Positions 60,258-64,000 of a DNA stretch of 64,000 nt are shown piece by piece. The notes beneath the pieces were generated by a model. The model did not search any database. It saw only the letters and a program-made list of their open reading frames with translations, and was not told the origin of the DNA. Made by a program: the position numbers and the translations under genes. Source of the DNA: UBA1563 sp041671545. Lineage in GTDB: Bacteria; Bacteroidota; Ignavibacteria; Ignavibacteriales; Ignavibacteriaceae. The stretch's first letter is position 1. Every line of letters starts with the position of its first letter. The stretch is from NCBI GenBank assembly GCA_041671545.1, contig JBAZBI010000012.1:1-64000 (forward strand), written 5' to 3'.

Positions 60258-61691
60258 TTGATTACTTATAAAAATCATACAGAAAAATTACGCCTGATTA
60301 AAGAAGGTAAATTGTCGTTGGAAGAAAATGTCAAAGACTTTCTTCAACAAATTGACGACAGAAAAAATTTAAATGCTTATAATTTCGTTTTCGGAGAAGA
60401 AGCATTGCAACAGGCAAAGGAGATTGGACAAAAAATTGCAAGCGGTTCTCACGGAAAACTTGCCGGAATGGTAATAGCAATTAAAGATGTTCTTGCAATA
60501 AAAGATAAACCGCTCACATGTTCTTCAAAAATTCTAGAAAATTTCACCTCTCTTTACACAGCAACTGCTGTACAAAAATTGATAAACGAAGATGCAATAA
60601 TCATCGGCAAAACCAATTGCGATGAATTCGCGATGGGTTCTTCAAATGAGAATTCAGCATTCGGACCAGTTAAAAATCCGGTTGATGAAACACGTGTTAC
60701 AGGCGGCTCCAGTGGCGGCTCTGCGGCAGCTGTTGCGGCTAACCTTTGCGACGTTTCTTTGGGAACCGACACTGGCGGTTCTATTCGCCAGCCTGCTGCA
60801 TTTTGCGGAATTTACGGATTGAAGCCAACTTACGGACTCGTCTCCCGCTTTGGATTGACAGCATTCGCCTCTTCATTTGATAGTATTGGTCCCTTCGCTA
60901 ATTCAGTTGAAGATACAGCACTTGTTTTGGAAGTCCTGGCCGGATACGATAAAAATGATTCCACTTCAATTGACACTGAAAAAAAGTCATATTCAACTTT
61001 ACTTGCTAACAACCAGCAAAATTTGAAAATCGGAATTCCAAAAGAATATTTTGCCGAAGGATTGTCTGCCGAAATAAATGAGCAGATCGAGAAGGTTATT
61101 CAGAAATTAAAGGGAATGAATTTTTCGGTTGAAGAACTATCTCTTCCTCATACAGAATTTGCAATCGCGACTTACTATATTTTAACGACAGCAGAAGCAT
61201 CTTCCAACCTTGCCAGATTTGACGGAGCGCGGTACGGTTATCGTTCAAAACAAAGTTCTTCCTTAGCTAAAATGTACAAATCCTCCCGCTCAGAGGGATT
61301 CGGCAGCGAAGTAAAACGACGCATCATGCTCGGCACTTATGTTTTATCTTCAGGCTATTACGATGCTTATTATAAAAAAGCACAACAAGTTAGAAGAAAA
61401 ATAAAAGGAGATTTTGTAAATGCTTTTTCTCAAGTTGATGTTCTTCTGACTCCAACAACTCCAACTACTGCATTTAAACTTGGAGAAAAAACCACCGATC
61501 CGCTTGAAATGTATTTGAGTGATATTTTTACAACTTCAGCAAATCTCGCCGGTATTCCAGGGATTAACATTCCCATTGGGAAAGACAAAAATAATTTGCC
61601 GATAGGTTTGCAATTATTGGCAAATCAATTTGAAGAAGAAAAACTTCTGCAGCTTGGAGTAATTTTAAAAAATGAAATTCTTACAGATTAA
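60258..61691 (+). CDS. gatA: Glutamyl-tRNA(Gln) amidotransferase subunit A
   Basis: 477 residues of the amidase-signature family; liberates ammonia from glutamine for the GatCAB complex that converts Glu-tRNA(Gln) to Gln-tRNA(Gln). The Ser-cisSer-Lys triad is seen at K76 (VIAIKDV), S151 (TGGSSGGS) and S175 (DTGGSIRQPAA). The C-terminal GIPGINIPIG and LPIGLQLLANQFEE are typical. The start is TTG at 60258 with AAGGA 7 bases upstream. Its 3' end overlaps that of convergent purE by 11 bases. Confidence 0.94.
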   Translation: MITYKNHTEKLRLIKEGKLSLEENVKDFLQQIDDRKNLNAYNFVFGEEALQQAKEIGQKIASGSHGKLAGMVIAIKDVLAIKDKPLTCSSKILENFTSLYTATAVQKLINEDAIIIGKTNCDEFAMGSSNENSAFGPVKNPVDETRVTGGSSGGSAAAVAANLCDVSLGTDTGGSIRQPAAFCGIYGLKPTYGLVSRFGLTAFASSFDSIGPFANSVEDTALVLEVLAGYDKNDSTSIDTEKKSYSTLLANNQQNLKIGIPKEYFAEGLSAEINEQIEKVIQKLKGMNFSVEELSLPHTEFAIATYYILTTAEASSNLARFDGARYGYRSKQSSSLAKMYKSSRSEGFGSEVKRRIMLGTYVLSSGYYDAYYKKAQQVRRKIKGDFVNAFSQVDVLLTPTTPTTAFKLGEKTTDPLEMYLSDIFTTSANLAGIPGINIPIGKDKNNLPIGLQLLANQFEEEKLLQLGVILKNEILTD

Positions 61692-62178
61692 GTTTTTCGT
61701 TCTTCTTCTGAGACTCTTCACTTAATTTTTTCTTATAAGCGATCATCTTTTTTAATAGGCTGTTGTCGCTTAGAGCAAGCATTTGTATTGCCAATAAACC
61801 TGCATTTTTCGCTTGATTAATTCCAACCGTAGCCACCGGAACTCCCGAAGGCATTTGTACTATCGAAAGAAGTGAATCCAATCCTTCCAATGATTTTGCT
61901 TTTACCGGAATGCCGATGACCGGAAGCGGTGTAAAAGCTGCGGTAACACCGGGTAAATGAGCCGCGCCACCCGCACCAGCGATAATTATCTTCATCCCTT
62001 TTTTATGAGCTTCGTTTCCATACTTCGCCAAAATTTCCGGTGAACGATGCGCCGAAATTATTTTAACTTCGAACGGAATATTGAACTGCTTTAAAATATC
62101 GGTGGCTTCTTTCATCACCGGAAGATCGGAATCACTTCCCATAATTACACCGACAAGTGGTTTTTGAGATTTCATCAT
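61681..62178 (-). CDS. purE: N5-carboxyaminoimidazole ribonucleotide mutase
   Basis: 165 residues from the chosen ATG at 62178, the usual class I PurE length. It has GVIMGSDSDLPVMKEA, ISAHRSPE, IIAGAGGAAHLPGV and MPSGVPVATVGI, which form the CAIR-binding site of the octameric enzyme. A longer reading frame with in-frame start at 62280 overlaps comEC and is not conserved in the family; AGAG lies 5-8 bases before the chosen ATG. It converges on gatA. A second purine-pathway enzyme in the window after purB, purS and purQ. Confidence 0.95.
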   Translation of the reverse strand: MMKSQKPLVGVIMGSDSDLPVMKEATDILKQFNIPFEVKIISAHRSPEILAKYGNEAHKKGMKIIIAGAGGAAHLPGVTAAFTPLPVIGIPVKAKSLEGLDSLLSIVQMPSGVPVATVGINQAKNAGLLAIQMLALSDNSLLKKMIAYKKKLSEESQKKNEKLNL

Positions 62179-62239
62179 TTTCTCTTTTCTGATTGAATAT
62201 TCTGCGTAGAATGAATTCTGCGCTACGATAAATAATTTG

Positions 62240-64000
62240 TTAAATGTTCTTCCAATTGATTTTTCTAATTTGATCGCCATCTGATTGAAGTATCACTGCA
62301 CCTTCTTCATCACTTCGTAGAAGTTGTGAGTTAAGTTTCGTCAATCGATCCAAAACAATTTGCGACGGATGACCAAATTTATTTTTTTCACCGACACTAA
62401 TTAAACTTATTTCCGGTGTTACAAAATTAAGAAAATTTTCACCGGAACTTGTCTTGCTGCCATGATGTCCGACTTTTAAAACATCCGAATCTAAAAAGTT
62501 GTTCCATTGAGAGGTTAAATAATTTTCCATTTTCAAATGTGCGTCACCAACAAAAAGGAATGAATTTTTTCCATGAACAATTTTTATAATTCCGCTTCTG
62601 TCATTTATCTTAAATTTGTTGATTGGCGGTTTGTGAGTATCGCAAAGTAAATAGACCCTAGTGTTTGGCGCAGCCAAAATTGTATCACGGTAATAGTTTA
62701 CCGGTATATTTTTTAATGCAAGAAGCTGTTCAAAATAAAAATCATTTTTATCAGATGAATCCATATCCGGTTTAATTATTTCCTTCACACGATCTTTATT
62801 TACTAACGAAACAAATCCGGCAAAGTGATCGGTATCCATGTGAGAAATAAATCCATAATCTATTTTCGATATACCGAGATAATCCAAAAGTGGAATGATC
62901 ACCCGCTCTCCGTTATCATAGTTGAATTGAGAACTTCCAGCATCAATCAACATTGTTTTCCCATTCGGGAGTTTAATAAGGAAAGCATCGCCTTGCCCCA
63001 CATCGATCATCATTACAGAAAGTCGATTATCAGGTAAAATATTCTTGTTGTCGAGTGAACAAAAAACGATTGTGTTGGCCGCAACTAAAAATATCAAAAT
63101 CAATTTTGTAAAAATTCGTTTTGTATAACGAAGTGTAAAAATGAGGAAGAAGAGAAAGCAATAAAAGATAACTACATCTTGCATCGAGAAATTTGGAACA
63201 CGAACGAAAGAGAAATCTTGAGTTGCAGATATTTTTATTAAATAGTAGAGCAGAGCGGTTATTCCATCTCCAGCCAGAGCAAAAATAGCAGCCACTTGTA
63301 TTGAAATCATCGAAACAAATAACGTTAAAATGGCATTCGCAAGAATTACTGATATCGCCGGAATTACGAAAAGATTTGAGATCAATGAAACGATGGAAAT
63401 TTTGCCAAAATAATAATTTGTAAAAGGAAGTACTCCAATCTGCGCTGCCAAGGACATAAAGAACATTACGAGCAAACCTTTTATAATTTTACTCTTCGGA
63501 TTTAATTCTTTCAACCACTCTGAAAAATATGGATAAAGTCCAATCGTTGCCATTACTGCTACAAAGGAAAGTTGAAACCCGGGATCAAAAAGCTGGTTCA
63601 CATCAATCAATAAAATAATTAACGCCGCGATCGAAATAGTATTCCATGCATTTATTTCTCTACCTGATACCGAAGCGGCAAAGACAACAAAAGCCATTAT
63701 TGTAGCACGCAGAACTGCCGGCTGTAAACCAGTGATCAGCAAAAAGAAAATGAGCGTAAGGACAGTCAATAGCGTACGAAGATAAATATTCACTCTTCCA
63801 AAGAGTATGATAAAAATTATTGCGATAAATCCGACTTGCTGCCCCGACACCGCAAGAACGTGTGCCACACCTGAATTGATGAATTCCATTTTAGTTTCAT
63901 TATCAATTTCACTTTTATCTCCAAGCACTAATCCTTTTATCAATCCTACAGTTTGTGGTTGTTGCAATTCATCAATTTTATCGGCAATATTTTTTCTAAT
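62240..64000 (-). CDS. comEC: ComEC/Rec2 family DNA-uptake protein (5' end beyond window)
   Basis: At least 586 residues remain open to the window edge, so the N-terminus (usual DUF4131 region) is missing and the in-frame TTG at 63967 is not the true start. The Competence domain (GLIKGLVLGDKSEID, FINSGVAHVLAVSGQQVGFI) has many membrane helices. The C-terminal metallo-beta-lactamase-like domain shows VMMIDVGQGDAFLI, HMDTDHFAGFV and VGHHGSKTSSG. ComEC is the inner-membrane channel for transformation DNA and its lactamase-like domain is thought to be a nuclease. It sits upstream of purE with 61 bases between. Confidence 0.9.
   Translation of the reverse strand: MRKNIADKIDELQQPQTVGLIKGLVLGDKSEIDNETKMEFINSGVAHVLAVSGQQVGFIAIIFIILFGRVNIYLRTLLTVLTLIFFLLITGLQPAVLRATIMAFVVFAASVSGREINAWNTISIAALIILLIDVNQLFDPGFQLSFVAVMATIGLYPYFSEWLKELNPKSKIIKGLLVMFFMSLAAQIGVLPFTNYYFGKISIVSLISNLFVIPAISVILANAILTLFVSMISIQVAAIFALAGDGITALLYYLIKISATQDFSFVRVPNFSMQDVVIFYCFLFFLIFTLRYTKRIFTKLILIFLVAANTIVFCSLDNKNILPDNRLSVMMIDVGQGDAFLIKLPNGKTMLIDAGSSQFNYDNGERVIIPLLDYLGISKIDYGFISHMDTDHFAGFVSLVNKDRVKEIIKPDMDSSDKNDFYFEQLLALKNIPVNYYRDTILAAPNTRVYLLCDTHKPPINKFKINDRSGIIKIVHGKNSFLFVGDAHLKMENYLTSQWNNFLDSDVLKVGHHGSKTSSGENFLNFVTPEISLISVGEKNKFGHPSQIVLDRLTKLNSQLLRSDEEGAVILQSDGDQIRKINWKNI

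Noticed and set aside
62179..62280. Longer PurE starting at 62280
   Set aside because: The extra 34 residues are basic, unlike the family, and would overlap comEC; the ATG at 62178 gives the normal length and has a ribosome site.

Overview
The window looks like a chromosomal segment of a Gram-negative, AT-rich bacterium of the Bacteroidetes/Chlorobi (FCB) group, most likely an Ignavibacteria-type organism. The evidence is three large secreted proteins with C-terminal type IX secretion (T9SS) sorting domains of the NYPNPFNP kind, a gingipain-type C25 peptidase, weak Shine-Dalgarno sites, and promoter-like sequences of the Bacteroidetes form TTTG-N19-TAnnTTTG. I found no tRNA, rRNA, CRISPR array or transposase gene.

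Layout. 1-7 kb: central metabolism (ATP-type PEP carboxykinase with an aminotransferase, a second divergent aminotransferase, shikimate dehydrogenase, a TPR protein). 7.2-9.6 kb: HtrA protease and adenylosuccinate lyase. 9.9-18.2 kb: a same-strand block that reads as a sugar-sensing and uptake locus: ROK kinase, two T9SS-exported proteins (a beta-propeller and a multi-module carbohydrate-binding-like protein), a Na+/solute symporter, a soluble histidine kinase and a LytTR response regulator. 18.3-19.3 kb: an MNT-HEPN toxin-antitoxin-like pair with its own strong-looking promoter and a likely operator. 19.4-21.1 kb: a membrane-anchored coiled-coil protein and a lipoprotein of unknown role. 21.1-26.6 kb: ornithine carbamoyltransferase, carbamate kinase, a COG2403-type GTPase (cyclic 2,3-diphosphoglycerate synthetase-like) and glmS, interrupted by a four-helix-bundle gene bordered by heptamer repeats. 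26.7-32.4 kb: an 1895-residue C25 peptidase.

32.4-53.1 kb is one long minus-strand exopolysaccharide/capsule operon. A promoter-like site at about 53.1 kb precedes export proteins (SLBB, BY-kinase, outer-membrane exporter, Wzz), UDP-glucuronate decarboxylase, a MurJ/Wzx flippase, glycosyltransferases GT9, GT4 and GT2, an asparagine-synthase-like protein without its glutaminase cysteine, a TylF-like methyltransferase, WbpB/WbpD nucleotide-sugar enzymes, a Wzy polymerase, a sugar aminotransferase, the initiating phosphoglycosyl transferase and a Wzi-like outer-membrane protein. Together these supply precursors, build the repeat unit on a lipid carrier, flip, polymerise, export and anchor the polymer.

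53.1-64 kb is housekeeping: ftsX, two small NTF2-like lipoproteins, a methyltransferase, recR, ybaB, then divergently a degenerate PurC-fold protein, psd, pssA, purS, purQ, two tatA genes (the second of only 59 codons), gatA, and convergent purE and comEC (comEC is cut by the window end). The items most worth a second look are the catalytically degenerate PurC-like protein next to phospholipid genes, the repeat-bordered four-helix-bundle gene, the MNT-HEPN module with its operator, the COG2403/arcC/argF cassette, and the glycan-synthesis AsnB homologue lacking Cys2.
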